Assembly (NCBI RefSeq): GCF_905404315.1
Contig: NC_066304.1
Span: 6,386,001 to 6,450,000 of the forward strand
Length of the DNA stretch: 64,000 nucleotides
DNA from: Leptidea sinapis
Lineage: Eukaryota; Arthropoda; Insecta; Lepidoptera; Pieridae
Direction of reading: 5' to 3'
Shown here: positions 1 to 13,800 of the stretch, piece by piece
Layout of the letters: the number at the start of each line of letters is the position of its first letter
Position numbering within the stretch: position 1 is the stretch's first letter
Made by a program: the position numbers and the translations under genes
The notes under the pieces: generated by a model
Databases searched by the model: none
What the model was told of the DNA's origin: nothing
What the model saw: only the letters and a program-made list of their open reading frames with translations

Positions 1-125
1 TCTTTTTAATGTCATTTCTAATATACTAGATACTACTACCGCTTCGGAAACAAATGCCGCTCTGAAAGAGAAGAAACGGCGCAAGAAACTCTCTCAGCAT
101 TCTTTTTTTGCGCTCTTTTTATTTA
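1..125 (-). mobile_element. Jockey/CR1-like LINE, 3' end fragment
   Basis: Matches the 3' tail of the LINE at 53545-54350, including the TTCGGAAACAAATG, GGCGCAAGAAACTCTC and TTTTTTTGCGCTC blocks. Runs off the left edge. Confidence 0.7.
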
Positions 126-685
126 CCATTAGGCTATTAGTTAGGTTATGTATAAAATTAATAAGCGCATCTCGCCGTTAACGTTACATTTGGCAAGTAA
201 ATAAATGTAAGTTAAATGTAAGTAGATATATATAAATAAATAAATAAAAAAAAGATGAGATATGGATGAACTATAATGATATACTTTGAATGAATGTAGA
301 AATAAAAGATGCGTTAACTTTGAATGCAATGTTGCTTTGTAATTTCTTATTTCGCACGAATATGCGTAAGAGAAAGTTACAAGGCTTTAGGAGAGGGGGG
401 TGGGGGAACAATCTTATACAAACTATCTGATACAACAATGGCCGGTTAGAGTGACGTTTTACACTGTAGATAAGTCCCGAGTTCGATTCTAGATGTCGTT
501 GCCAGTCTTCAAGATGTTCCAATGGAGTAAATCCGTAACAACAACAGTCGAAAGGAATTAGGAAAGTAAACCCACGAGGTATTTAATAATTGATGACTTT
601 CACGTGTGTTCACTTTTATCGAAGTATTTACTAAGTAGAGAAGCTCTCCGAATACTTTATCAATAATAATAACATTAGAATTACT
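126..685. other. Intron sequence, nothing recognised
   Basis: AT-rich DNA with short poly-purine tracts. The open frames have no family resemblance. I see no NBAS exon here. Confidence 0.6.
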
Positions 686-689
686 CTTT

Positions 690-785
690 TTTCTAACAGT
701 AAGGGAGGAGAAGGGCACGACCTTGACTTGATTGTAATTGATACGCCCTCCCCATTACAATGCAGTGTGCCTCTCAGGATAAAAA
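690..785 (+). repeat. 300-bp dispersed repeat (family C), fragment
   Basis: Carries the family C blocks TAATTGATACGCCCT and CCATTACAATGCAGTG; the rest of the unit is missing. Confidence 0.7.
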
Positions 786-807
786 ATCAATACTATTAAC
801 ATAATAT

Positions 808-1140
808 GATAGAGCGACATCTCAAGTCAATTTCCTAATAAGCAAATATTGGGGTTGAGCAGGTTATCAACTGTAAAGTAGATTCTGTAGATGAAGCCAC
901 AACCTGAGAGTTGAACAAGACATACAAGATTTATCAACAATACATCACTCGAACGGTTGGCTCAGTGGAGAGAGTTGAACAAGACATACAAGATTTATCA
1001 ACGATACGTCACTCGAACGGTTGGCATAGTGAAAAGGGCGCTCGCACGGAACACGAGAGGTCCCGTGCGAGAGGTCGCGGGTTCGAGTCCCGCATCGTTG
1101 ATAAATTTTGTCTTCAAATTTAATTTGTATAATATGCAAA
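808..1140 (+). repeat. tRNA-derived SINE (family T) with internal duplication
   Basis: Starts with the GAGCGACATCTCAAGTCAAT block. It has a tRNA-like part: box A-like GGTTGGCNNAGTG, box B GGTTCGAGTCCCGC. The segment from GAGTTGAACAAGACATAC to ACGGTTGG is present twice in a row (about 908-960 and 972-1024). Same family as 28793-29000 and 42540-42785. Confidence 0.8.
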
Positions 1141-1555
1141 CAGTCTAACGATAAGGATAGCATCACAAGAAAAAAATTTAGAGATAAGTTAAAATTGCAT
1201 TTTTTGAAAATCCTATAGCTTACATTCTAAGTGGGTCGAATATCGAGTTTTTGTCACCGCCCACCGAGCGAATTGTCATATCGCTGTGCGTATGCGACGG
1301 AATAGCGCGATCGAAAGATAGCGGTGTCCCGTTTTCGTATAGGGATATGAATCAGCGATGACCGATTGAATGCGAACCTGATCTAATTATCCTATCTTAT
1401 AAACTTTATATGCACTTAATTATGTTTTTTTTTTTAATTTTAATTATCATTGGAACTCAACTCACGTCAGCAATCTGGACAAACCTTCGCGATATTTGGT
1501 TTGCTGTTATATTAATGTAAATTTGTAACGTTTCAAAACCGTACGTAATATCAAC
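1141..1555. other. Intron sequence, nothing recognised
   Basis: No exon, RNA gene or shared repeat seen between the SINE and the exon 38 donor. Confidence 0.6.
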
Positions 1556-1806
1556 CTGTTAAATGCTTAGCAAACTGTTGATCGGGCCATTCGGTTCGAA
1601 TGAGGTCGATGGTGGAGGCGGCGACCTTCTGCAGGTCCGCTGTGTCGTGCGACGTGCGCTGCGAGAGAGACAGCAGGGGCAGCTGCTTGTGTGGCGGGAG
1701 ACCGAAGTGAGAGGCCTTCTGCAGCACCAGCTCCACCAGCGGGTCGGGGAATGTGGCGCCGTCCTTGTGGTACTGCGTCATGCGGGACACTAGCGTTACC
1801 GTGTCG
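1556..1806 (-). CDS. NBAS: NBAS exon 38 (residues 1903-1987), last exon visible
   Basis: Acceptor attgcag|C. Encodes LPLLSLSQRTSHDTADLQKV then IDLIRTEWPDQQ, corresponding to human RTEAILKASWPQRQVDIAD. The open frame reaches a TGA five bases past ACAG|gttgat. Vertebrate NBAS continues for several hundred residues, so I take gttgat as a donor (phase 1) rather than the TGA as the true end. The donor is not strong. If it is unused, the protein ends here. Confidence 0.87.
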
Positions 1807-4800
1807 CTGCAATTCATGTTAATAAATAAATAAATAAATTCTTTATTGCCATACAAAACATTATAAAATAATTGGAAAATACAAAAATGTACGCCTCCAA
1901 CGCTCATGCCATATTTTTTTTAAAGTTAAATTTCGAATAAAATCGAATCACCTGCGTTTTTTTTAAACGAGAAAGTCGTACAATAGTGATTTTCGAAAAG
2001 AACCTTCTCTGCTTAACTGCTTCCGTACCACGCCGTTTTTTTGAACCACAGACTATTGGACGTCCACGATAATTTTTTTTTTGTGAACTTTTTTTTATAT
2101 TAATACGTATTCGACAACTTAAAAAAATTATCAGGATTATTCATTAGTGTCTCAGCTTTATATTGATGTGCTTTTTATAATGTGTAAGAAAAATAGAAAA
2201 AAAAATGCAGTTTAAAGAGTGGAAATCGTGTGACCTTGACAGGTCGGTTATAATGCTCAACCTCGCCGCTTCGAGGCGTGCAATAAAATGCATATTATTT
2301 AATTGCCAATAAGTATATATTCTTTTATCTACACCCATGCTTTAAATCCTCTATTAAAGATTCTGAAACAGTTAGCTTATTGCCAACATTAAAACACCCA
2401 ATGTTTTAATAACCATTACATCACCCAAAAGAGTGTTGTAATGTTGTACTGAATTTCATAACAACACTCCTATGTTTTTTTTTATCCCTTCATGCGCAAA
2501 GAGTTTCAACATACAGCCACATTCTTATTGCTCGATGCGTGGTATCTGAATGAATTTAAAAAAAAAGATCAATTTCGTTTACGCGCGTTCCATACTACCA
2601 GAACGTCGCGCGCCGTAAAATAAAAAAGTAGGTTATTCGAATCCCCGCCATTTTGTTTCGATATTTTTATTGTTTTGTTTACAAAAAATGAGCGATTCAT
2701 TTTAAACGCTGCAAAAGAACATTATATTCGAGTGAATTTTAATTATTGCACTATACAAAATGTAAATTACTACTAAAATAAATAATTGTTTCATTAATAC
2801 TTAGTTTATTTGTATATAATCAATAATGAATGATATTAGGTTACTACTAGGACTGGTGTTTTAATGTTAGCAGTAAGCTAATTGTTCCAGCCTCGTGAGA
2901 TAAATCCACATTCGTGTTTTAATACCCCTTATTACACAACAGTTGCATAAATAACTATTACTGTACATCGCTCTATAATGTCACTGCCTCTAATTAATTA
3001 ACAAACTTTAATATCTTTTTTATGGAAATGGAGGAGAAACTAGCGTACGGCTCACCAGAGAAATCACAGGAGCGTTGCCGGCCTTTAATGAAGGTGTATT
3101 CGCTTTTTGTGCGCAGTGTACGCGGTGAGGCTCATTCCACAGCTTTGTGGAACGTGGAAGTAAGTTCTGATATATATCTATCTAATATCAATTCATAACT
3201 CACTCTAGATCGTGTACGAAGTTATCAGCGATGTGCTGGAACAGCTGCGGTACTTCCAGCTGGAGGTTGAGACACTGCAGCAGCGACTCTAATGCGGGCA
3301 ATGTTACGTTGGTGGTGAACACCAGCCCGCTGATTGCACCCAACACGCGCTCCGGATCGCCATGACTCATCTCTAGCTCACTGCAAAATTAACACAAAAA
3401 GTTCCACTGTCCGAATACAATCGGATGCCTTTTGGATGTTTTTTTTTGTTTTTTTTTTGAGCAGGATGTTCTGTTGATGGTAATTGATAGGCCCTGCCCA
3501 TAACAATGCAGTGCCGCTCAGGATTCTTGAAAAACATAATAATTCTGAGCCCTGTCTCATTTTCCCAGTAATTTCACAAGCTACGGCGCCCTCAGACCGA
3601 AACACAGTAATGTTTACACATAACTGCTCCACGGTAGAAATAGGGGCCGTTGTGGTACCCATAATCTAGCCGGCATCCTGTGCAACGGAGCCTCCCAATG
3701 GTAAAGTTCTACTCGTACAGTATAAACCATAGACGTATAGATACTTTAGTATTGTTCGTCTATACTATGACATCGCAAGTGATGTCGTCAGGGATTAGCG
3801 ATGAGAATACATTATAATATGGAGCGGCAAATCGATAATCGGTAAATTGTTATTGGGTTACATCGAATGTATAATGAACTTGAACTGTGACCTCTTGTTG
3901 TATGGTGCACAATAAGGCATAAAAAGGCATTTCCTTTCTCAAAATTGATTCCTTTAGAATTCTTTTTGATGTCATTTCTAATATACTAGATACTACATAG
4001 TGGTCGCATTATTCGTGTACTCTCTAATCTTTCTAACTGCATATGCCGCAGAACTGAGTCTATCTGCTAGTTGGGCAATATGTGGACCCCACTGAAGCTT
4101 TTTATCTAACGTGATACCCTAGAAAACTGTAATATTATCACGAGTTTCTTGATATGTACTTACATCCAAGCGTCAGAGTGCGGTGGCAGCACGGCGTCTC
4201 GTACGCATCGCACAGCCCCGGAGTGGAAACTATCCAAGAAGCTAGCCCAGCTGCTCACTTGCTGACACGCGATAGACCACGACCCGTCACTGAAATGCCA
4301 GATCACATCAGACATACATAGTAACATTTGAAATGATTTGTAAATCGATGTACTTAAATGTAAATCTTGATATAAAAGGGTGGCAATGAGTTTCTTGCTA
4401 CTTCTTCTCATTAGCTCAATCCTTTACGAAGTAGCGGTAGATTCAATAGGAATTTTTTTTTGTCATTCATAAGTGTCATTTTCGTAACCTACTTGAATAA
4501 ACTGATTTTGATTTGATTTGATTTAACTGCGCAATGACAATGGGAACAACTTTCACCTCAGTGACGACATAACAGGGGCGTGCGTACTAAATAGACAATT
4601 ATGCAAACAAATTAACAAACATACTTTTGACTTTCCAAAAAAAACTCCTAAGTCAATTTAATTTTTCTAACGCCTAAGAGATTTATTTTCTAAATATATT
4701 GTTTATTCTTTCTTTGAATATGTCATTACAAAATCTAATTATGAATATACTAGTGACAAAAATATGTTATGTTTGTCGAACTTATTATTCTTACATTATT

Positions 4801-7800
4801 ATAATTACTTATTATAGTTTGAAATCGTAATATTCATTCATAACATACATTCACATCACACATTACAGATTTAGATATTAACTAGCTCACCCGGCAAACG
4901 TTGTTTTGCCACATAAAGTATAATTCACGCGATAGTTTTATAAGTAATAAAATATTGCCTATATTATAGCCTTTACATGATTTTGTTCTATTGTCAATAG
5001 TTTTTGCAGCGCACGCAAAAATAGGTTTTCGATTTTACACCTTGTGTTACAAAATAGCAATTTTATTACGGATCCCTAATTTTGAAAAAAAAACATAGCC
5101 TATAAACCTTCCTCGATAAATGGACTACCCAACACTGAAAGAATCATTCAAATCGGACCAGTTGTACCAGAGATTAGCGCGTTCAAACAAACAAACACTG
5201 ATGCTTTATATATTAGTATAGATTAAAAAAAATTATATTATTATTATATATAATACTAGCTGACCCGACAGACGTTGTTCTGTATATAATAAATAAAATA
5301 ATGTTTTTATATGAATTTTTGTCAATGTAAAATATGCACCTTGCTGTAGTAATGAAATTGTTTCACAGCAGAACTGTCAAACCGTGAGTCAATAAATTCT
5401 CTCATAGAAATTATGTATGGACACATCAAAGGAAAAACAAATTTGTTGTTTTTATTTAATTTAGCAGCATTTTCCTATTTATTCACCTTTTAAACCTTCT
5501 CTGGACTTCAACAAATAATTCAAGACCTAAATTTTCCAAATCTGACCACCGTTCTCGAGTTTTAGCGAGATTAACGAACAGCAATTCATTTTTATATATA
5601 TAGATGATATCTATAATTAATAATTTTTAATTATTTCCTGTGTTATGATTATAAAGCTAGCTGTTAGTTTCCCAAATAATTATAAATTAAATTAATTAAA
5701 TTAAATTATTGGCATTTATTTTCTCAAAATTGATTCCTTTAGAATTCTTTTTGATGTCATTAAAGGTAAGTAACACGCTGTATGACTTATATTATATGAA
5801 TAAATTACTTTAGTTATTCACCACTAAGATATCAAATCCCATACTATTAGCTACTCAGTACATCTCGATCCCTAGCAGCTCGCGGCAGATCCTTACCTTC
5901 CTAATCATCTCATCCTACATTATAAGTTACTTATAAGACTTAATAAATCACACACACACTATCTTATACTGCTGACGTCTACTGTTGGACAAAGGCCACC
6001 CCCAAAGATTTCCACGACGATCAGTCCTGCGCTGCCCTCATCCCACGTATTCCGGCGATCTTGACCAGAACGTCGGTCCATCTTGTGGGAGGCCTACCAA
6101 CACTACGTGTTCCCAACGGCCATCTGTCCGTCGAACTATATGCCCTGTCCACTGCCACTTCAGTCTCGCAATCATTTGGGCTATGTCGGTAACTTTGGTT
6201 CTCCTACGGATCTCCTCATTTCTAATTCGACCTCGCAGGGAAACTCCGAGCATAGCCGTCTCCATTGCCCTATGAGCGACCATGAGCTTTCTCATAAGGT
6301 TAGCTCTGAACAAATACAGAAAATTAATTTTTAAATATGCTGGAAGTTGCTGCAAAACTAACTTCTTGTTGATGTTGAGTTCGCTGTCGTGCTCCTGCTG
6401 GCAGTACTCCGCGCCCTGCATCAACATCAGAGAACGGGTCGCGCCGGGAACCCTGGACATTTAAATATAATGAGAAGGGGTCTTTAAATAATATCCCTAA
6501 CACGGATATCATTTAATTACTATACGGATTCCTGATAAAAAATGCCGCGCCAAACTAATCTATACTGATCTTACCAGTGGAAGACGACGTTTCGTGAACT
6601 TTGCAGAGCACGTTTTCAGGGGGATAGCTGTCGACAGGACTTAAAAAATGTAACTCATACGCACAAACCTGTTGTAAAAATATTGTTACAATTACGTTGG
6701 GTCATGTGTCGCGTTGGGGTCACCGAGGACTCTCCCCGAGGTCATGGGTGACATCAGAGGTTTGATACAATACCTTGAGGAGCTGGGTTGGCAGGATTAG
6801 CCGCCCACCTCACCACGCAAAATAGGCGCGGATAATAGCCCGTGATAGCCTATAACCTATATATAATGTGTCGCGTTAACCAAAGAAGTTACTATAATGC
6901 TACACTGCAAGTCCGTACCGGTGCAGTTGTATAGCCTCGCTGGAGAAGCAGACTGCGTCGAGGAAGGCGAGTATGTCATGCTGCGAGAGCTTGCTGAAGT
7001 AGCTGACACACTCGCGGTACCGCTGCATCCACTTCTTGGTGCTGTTCGACGCACTGGCCTGACAAACGTGAAGAAGGAAGACTTAAAATATATTCGGCCT
7101 TACAAATAAACTTGGTATAAAGTTATAACTGATGATAAACAAAGAAAATGCAAAATATTTACAGTATCGTTGGCAGCACTGTTAATACAATGATAATTCT
7201 GGGCCTATGGACTTGCATCCCGTGCCACTAAATAAATAAAAAAAAAATGATAATTCTGAAGTTTTCCTAATGACAAGCTGCCTTGCAAATAAACGCAGGA
7301 AACGTTATACGTCCGAACAAACCATTGGTAAGCAAAATGTCTATTTGTAAATATTTTACATATTCTTGGTTTATGCTTAGTTATAACTTTATGCCAATTT
7401 TATTTGTTACGCCGATTATGTATAAAATTTTCGTGTTCCGGTATTTGTTACCAAACTCCTCCGAAACGGCTAAACCAATTTGTTTGTATATAGGGTAGGT
7501 CTGAAAATCGGCCAACATCTATTTTTCATACCCCTAAATGATAAGAGTCACCCACCCCAAAATATTTTTTTTTGATTCAGCAATAAAAAATACATACAAC
7601 TTCAAATTTCCACCCGTCTACGATCAACAACAATTTTTGTATCGCGATTGTAATATTATTCTATTCCATCCACAGATACGCAATAAAGTTGCAAGACGGA
7701 AATCTAATATAATGATTATTGTAGTACGATAAATTTGGTAGGTCTTAGAATCGGTCATGATCTATTTTTTATACCCCAAAAATTTTAATTATTGAATTTC

Positions 7801-10800
7801 TTTATTACTTTATATGGCAATACAACGTTTGCTGGGTCAGCTAGTCTATCTATATATATAAAAGAGAATGTATGTTTGTAAGAGAATGTTGTAACTATTC
7901 GACCGATCTCAAAGAAATCTTTTGTAATAGATTCGTTGAAGCTCAAGGAAGGTTTACATATATAATTTATATGGCAAAACAACGTTTGCCAGGTCAGCTA
8001 GTAGATGTATAAAAGTGCGTAGAAATTACGCGCGCCTATGTTCCATAGTTTGCCGCACATAATTTATACGCACCTTTACGTTTACAAATTCCAATATAAC
8101 AGAAAACATGATAGGGTTAAAAGTATGAACTCACATCAAAGAAGTATCTGATAAGCCACTTGGTGTAGATAACGTTGACGGGCACGGGAATCTTGAAGGT
8201 GGACGGCAGCGTCCGCAGGAACTTGGTGAGGAGCGCCGCGTTCTCCGGCTTGATGATGTGGAGGATATGCGAGGTATACTCCTCTTCTGTCGGGCCTTCG
8301 ACCAGCAACTTGTAGTTGAGATCTGCACACCAAATACTGGATAAGTTGTTAGTTTTTGGGTTGACAAATATGTTTTTTTTTTATTATGAAAATAAGGGAC
8401 GAGACGAGCAGGACGTTCACTTGTTGTTAATTGATACGCCCTACCCATTACAATGTAGTACAATGCAGTGCCGCTCAGGATTCTTGAAAAGCCCAAAAAT
8501 TCAGAGCGGCACTACAATTGCGCTCGTCACCTAGAGACATAAGATGTTACGTCTCATTTGCCCAGTAATTTCACTAGCTACGGCACCCTTCAGACTGAAA
8601 CACAGTAATGTTTACACATTACTGCTTCCTTGCTTGCGAAAAACCTAGCTGTGAAATCGTCGAAAAAAATAAGGTTGACGCAAGCGTAAGACGTAGCTTG
8701 TTACGCACACTAAAGTAATAAACCTGACCTTGTTTCATCGGGTGTCTAACAACAAGAGGCTATATCTAAACGTATTAACTATTAAAAAATTAACTAAACA
8801 TAAGAAATATTTATTGTCAACCCTGCCTAAAATTAGATTTTTTATTATATTATTATTAATATATTATATGTTAATTACAATTGTATAAAATCCAGTTTAA
8901 GTTTAAGATTGTTTCTGTAAATGATTAAAAGTATAAATAAAAATTTTTTTTTTTTTTTAATATTATTTGTTTCTATATTTGCCATATCCATAATCACACC
9001 ACATCCACTTTTAAAATTGATCTTGTTTTGCTACACTTGCGTAAAATCTACATTTATTTTACTGTACCATACTAAAATCATTTCGATAGAGCGGTATTTA
9101 CATAAAGGAGTCTAGAAGAAAAAAGATTCATTTATTCGTGGCATAGGCTCTACTAGTAAAATTAAAACTGTTTCGAATAATAATTTGAATGATGGGAAAT
9201 GTATACAAATATATAATAAACACATCATGTTACAGAACTTCCGATATATAAATTTAAACTTCATATTAAGGAAATTTTAATGAATAAAGCGTTTTATAAA
9301 GTATAGGAATATATAGACGACAAAAATGTATGGATAATATGTAAACTGTAAAGGGAGGATAAAACTTGGTGAGTTTCTTGCCGGTTCTTCTCAGATTAAG
9401 GCCTCCTGATGCTCCCTGATCCCTCCCCCTGATCCCTAATAATTGATGTATTTAAATACAAATGTTTTATTTTGTCTCAAAAGAAAAGGTATTTTACAAC
9501 AAAAAAATATGTACAAGTTATTTCATACTCATAATAACTACTAAACAACATTATACATCACAACCATTAGGTACAAACATTAAGAAAAGTCAACATACTT
9601 AAGTTTGGTAAATGCATTTAGACAAGAGTAGGTTGAGGTATTAAGATTTAATAACAAACAAAAACATGTTTAATCATAGGTAAATATAATTAGTTACCTA
9701 CAATTATTATTACCTTATGTAAGTCCAACATACAAAAAAGTATTTAAATATATTTTTTTGGTCAACCCATTCTCAAAACATTGTAATAAAGATCTTTATA
9801 ATAGTGCAACATTTGTTTTTCTTTATGAGCCGCCCTCTATGGCCTCTTCCAGTACAACAGTCGTTCTCTTTTCTAGGTGACCTCTTTTTTTTTGGCATAA
9901 CCAACGTATGAACGAATTCCAGTTTCACTGCCGTTTTTTCTCAACCTGGCATGTTTTGATTTGTCTTTTAAATAGCTCTGTACTATATTAGGTCCGACAT
10001 TGTTACTGCTAGGACTTCCAGTTTCACTGCCTTTTTTTCTCAACCTGGCTTGTTTTGATTTGTCTTTTAAATAGCTCTGTACTATATTAGGTCCGACATT
10101 GTTACTGCTAGGACTTCCAGTTTCACTGCCTTTTTTTCTCAACCTGGCTTGTTTTGATTTGTCTTTTAAATAGCTCTGTACTATATTAGGTCCGACATTG
10201 TTACTGCTAGGACTTCCAGTTTCACTGCCTTTTTTTCTCAACCTGGCTTGTTTTGATTTGTCTTTTAAATAGCTCTGTACTATATTAGGTCCGACATTGT
10301 TACTGCTAGGACTTCTTAAATAAACTAGGAACATACAGACAGTAGGTTTATGTGAAGCAGACATAAAAGCTGGTGCCTTATTCCACAAAATAGCTATTTT
10401 TTCTGGAGAGAAGGTATGTGGTCTACATTATGACAACAATCTACTAGTACATGGCTGAACTTCTAAGTTTCCCTGTGTTTTGGATATTAGTACTCCCCGT
10501 GTATCGGTCGGTTATTGTGCCGTGAAGCAGTAATGTGTCAGCATTACTGTGTTTCGGTCTGAAAGGCGCCGTAGCTAGTGAAATTACTGGGCAAATGAGA
10601 CTTATCTTAAGCCTCAAGGTGACGAGCGCAGTTGTAGAGCCGCTCAGAATTTTTGGGGTTTTTCAAGAATCCTGAAAGGCACTGCATTGTAATGGGCAGG
10701 GCATATCAATTACTATCAGCTAAACGTCCTGCTCGTCTCATCCCTTATTTTCATAAAAAAAAGAATAAAGATATCTCATTTCATTGAATCATACCACACT

Positions 10801-13800
10801 ATTGATATCATCACAATGTATGTGGTGGATGATGTAAACATACCTGGCGAAGCAGCCTTAGCCTTCTTAAGGATCTTGATATGTTCTGCGGGTGTGAGCC
10901 CGAACACTGGCAACTTTTCGTCCACGTTTTTGAGCAACGTGAAGTAGTTGATGAGAGTAGGGTGGTTGGCGCCCGCCATCTGCGGCCAAATCACTTCCAC
11001 GATCCTACACACGTTAATCACCCGTGAACCTCAATATGTACTGTAACAAGGAGTTCTTATCCGCATATTAGAACTCATTCTTCTATGATTGGCCGTAAGG
11101 TAAAAGAATAACATTTTATTCTAATTTAAAATATTGACGCGGATGAGAAGACAATCGATTAGAGAATGAAGTAAAGTAAGAACGGTCGGCATTCGGCCTA
11201 ATAATTAATATATTAAATAGAAAATAAAAGTGAATATAGAAGTATCAGAAAACTAAGATTGTTTTAATTCTACAACGATCCCGCGTGTGAGGGAGGACTC
11301 ACACGCTACAGTACCATAGGCGGTTTATGCTTGGACAAATTTACCAACGCGACATATTGACCATAGATTTTTTTATAAAAATAAGGGGCGAAATTTTGAA
11401 TGGCACTACAATTGCGCTCGTCACCTTGAGACATAAGATGTTACGTCTCATTTGCCCAGTAATTTCACTAGCTACGGCGCCCTTCAGACCGAAACACAGT
11501 AATGTTTACACATTACTGCTTCACGGTAGAAATAGGCACCGTTGTGGTACCCATAATCTAGCCGGCATCCTATGCAAAGGAGCCTCTCACTGGTAAAAAT
11601 AGATATTCTTTATTCGACCTAATCACGAATAAGATTTACAATTTTGTACTTAGCTATGGTGTGTGTAATATAGTGTTATGCCGAAAATGACCCTTAATTA
11701 GCATTTGTTGCAGTTATAACACTGGTTTTCAGAGCGGCCACCTAACCATCAATCTCAGTAATTCAACAAACGTGTTTAAAATTAAAATTTTATATAAAAC
11801 TAACTATCACTATTAGAGAAAAAAAATGTGTGTGTGTACTTATGCATGCACGTAAGAAGTTATATAACTGTGGCCTAAGAATGCATAAATCACTAAAATT
11901 ATTTATTCCTAGTGCTATTCTACGTTTGTAGAAAGAACAGTATTGTAAAAATATTGCAACGATGGCTTTGACAATTAATTATTAAATAACGAATACGGCT
12001 GTATGGGCTTGAACCCTTTGCCTGTCCTAATAATGGACGAATAAACCAAAAAAAAAAAAAAACGAATGTTCCAAACGTTAGAAAATTTTAAAATTTCACT
12101 CTCATAATTTTTTCATAACGCGCCTAAAGAAGTATAACTTCAAATGAATTAATTAAAGTACTTGAAAAAAAGCTTAACCAACCTACACCAATTATTAATT
12201 TTTAAAATGGAAGGAACAACTCTGGCATCCAACAACTAGTTCCATTGATAGTTTAATAAGAGTAATTTATAACGTATTTTTAAAGAAGGTTCTGAACGTG
12301 AGTTGTGAATTGGTGATGATATATTATTCCAACATTTTGTTACTGAGTACCTGATGCTACCTCTGAATGCTACAGTGTTGTAATTTTACAATTCCATATT
12401 ACTAACTGAGGTGTTTTTACTGTTCTGCAGGTAGTCTTTGCTTCTTAAGCGGAGACGATACGGGATTGCGCCTTGTGGGCCAAATGGGGCAACAACAGCC
12501 CGCGCCGTCGCGTCGGTGCATATTTCACCAGTGCCTGTATTTGCACATATTTGCACTCATTTTGGTTGGAATAGCTCCGTAGCCAGTACCGGATTAAGCG
12601 ACCGCGGCGCCCGTAGTAAATTCTGTTGAGGTCTTGGCCTATTGTAGCGATAGGCGGTAGGATAGTTAATTATCATTATTAGTATGTAGGTTACAAAAAA
12701 GTTAATCCGCCACTGGCCGAACCTAGTGAAATTACTTCGCCAATGGGACTTAAGATCTTATATCTCAAAAGAGACGAGCGCAATTGCGATGTCGCTACGA
12801 CCTTTCGGTTAAATCAAGAACCCTGAGCAGCACAACATTAAAGGGCAGGACTTACCATCTGCAGGTGAGCGTTTTCCTCGTCTCGTCACTATTTCTCATA
12901 CAAAATTGTTTGTAGACTCTCTCATTAATATCTTACAAATAATAAAATTTCGGGTTATTTTCCCATTAATTGAGTTTCACGAAGCGTCGAATCTATGCAA
13001 AGTCAGTTAAAACTGGGAATCATTCCGGTAACTTCGTAGCGATTTATGGCATCTGATTGCAAGTACTATTGAAATGAATAATATTGAAATACGGATTGTA
13101 GTATCCACCTATGCCATTATTGTAGTTATTATGTATTTAAATTTTCAGCCATTTGTGGTCAGGGATAGATCTTTCGGTAGGCTTAAAAGTCGATACTAAA
13201 TAGATATTGACGACCCCTATAGCCGAGTATAGGTAAGTGACCCTGCCTACTGAGCTAGAGGTCCCGGGATCGAATAGCGGTAGGTGCAATCATTTATATA
13301 ATGAATATGAATGTTTATTTCCGAGTCATGGATCTTTATTTGTATTTACGTATGTTGAAATAAGTTTATATTAATTTATTATTCAAACAAAACAAATCTT
13401 ATAACTATATTTAAGACTACTTACAATTAAAACTATCATAACGTGGAAGCGTACCAAGAATACTGGCAGCATTTCCGCGATGGATAGCTAGGCTGATCCG
13501 TTGACCGAGATAGCTGCCAGCGCTTGAGTTTCCAGTAGCCTTATTAAGGCGCGAAGATAGTATTTTGAACATTCTCCGCGCCTCTAGGCCCCACGGGCCA
13601 AGTGTCTCGACACCAAACGACACACAAAGATGTATGTATATATGTTTGCAGTAAGTATATTGTATTAAATATATCGTTGTCTTGCACCCATAGTACAGGC
13701 TATGCCTTGTTTGGGGCAAGATACTTTGTGTAAGATTGTGTCAATATTATATTATTAGTACCTCTGATGCGCATGGGGGATGGTGGCGAAGTCAGCCACG

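Noticed and set aside
141..718. Minus-strand open frames as the missing NBAS C-terminal exons
   Set aside because: Translations show no resemblance to the NBAS C-terminus and lack matching splice sites in phase 1.
1013..1100. Candidate tRNA gene (box A and box B present)
   Set aside because: No good acceptor or anticodon stems. Other copies carry the same 5' head and tail, so it is a tRNA-derived SINE.
9912..10310. CRISPR-like array
   Set aside because: Units are directly adjacent, with no distinct spacers. It is a minisatellite in a eukaryotic intron.
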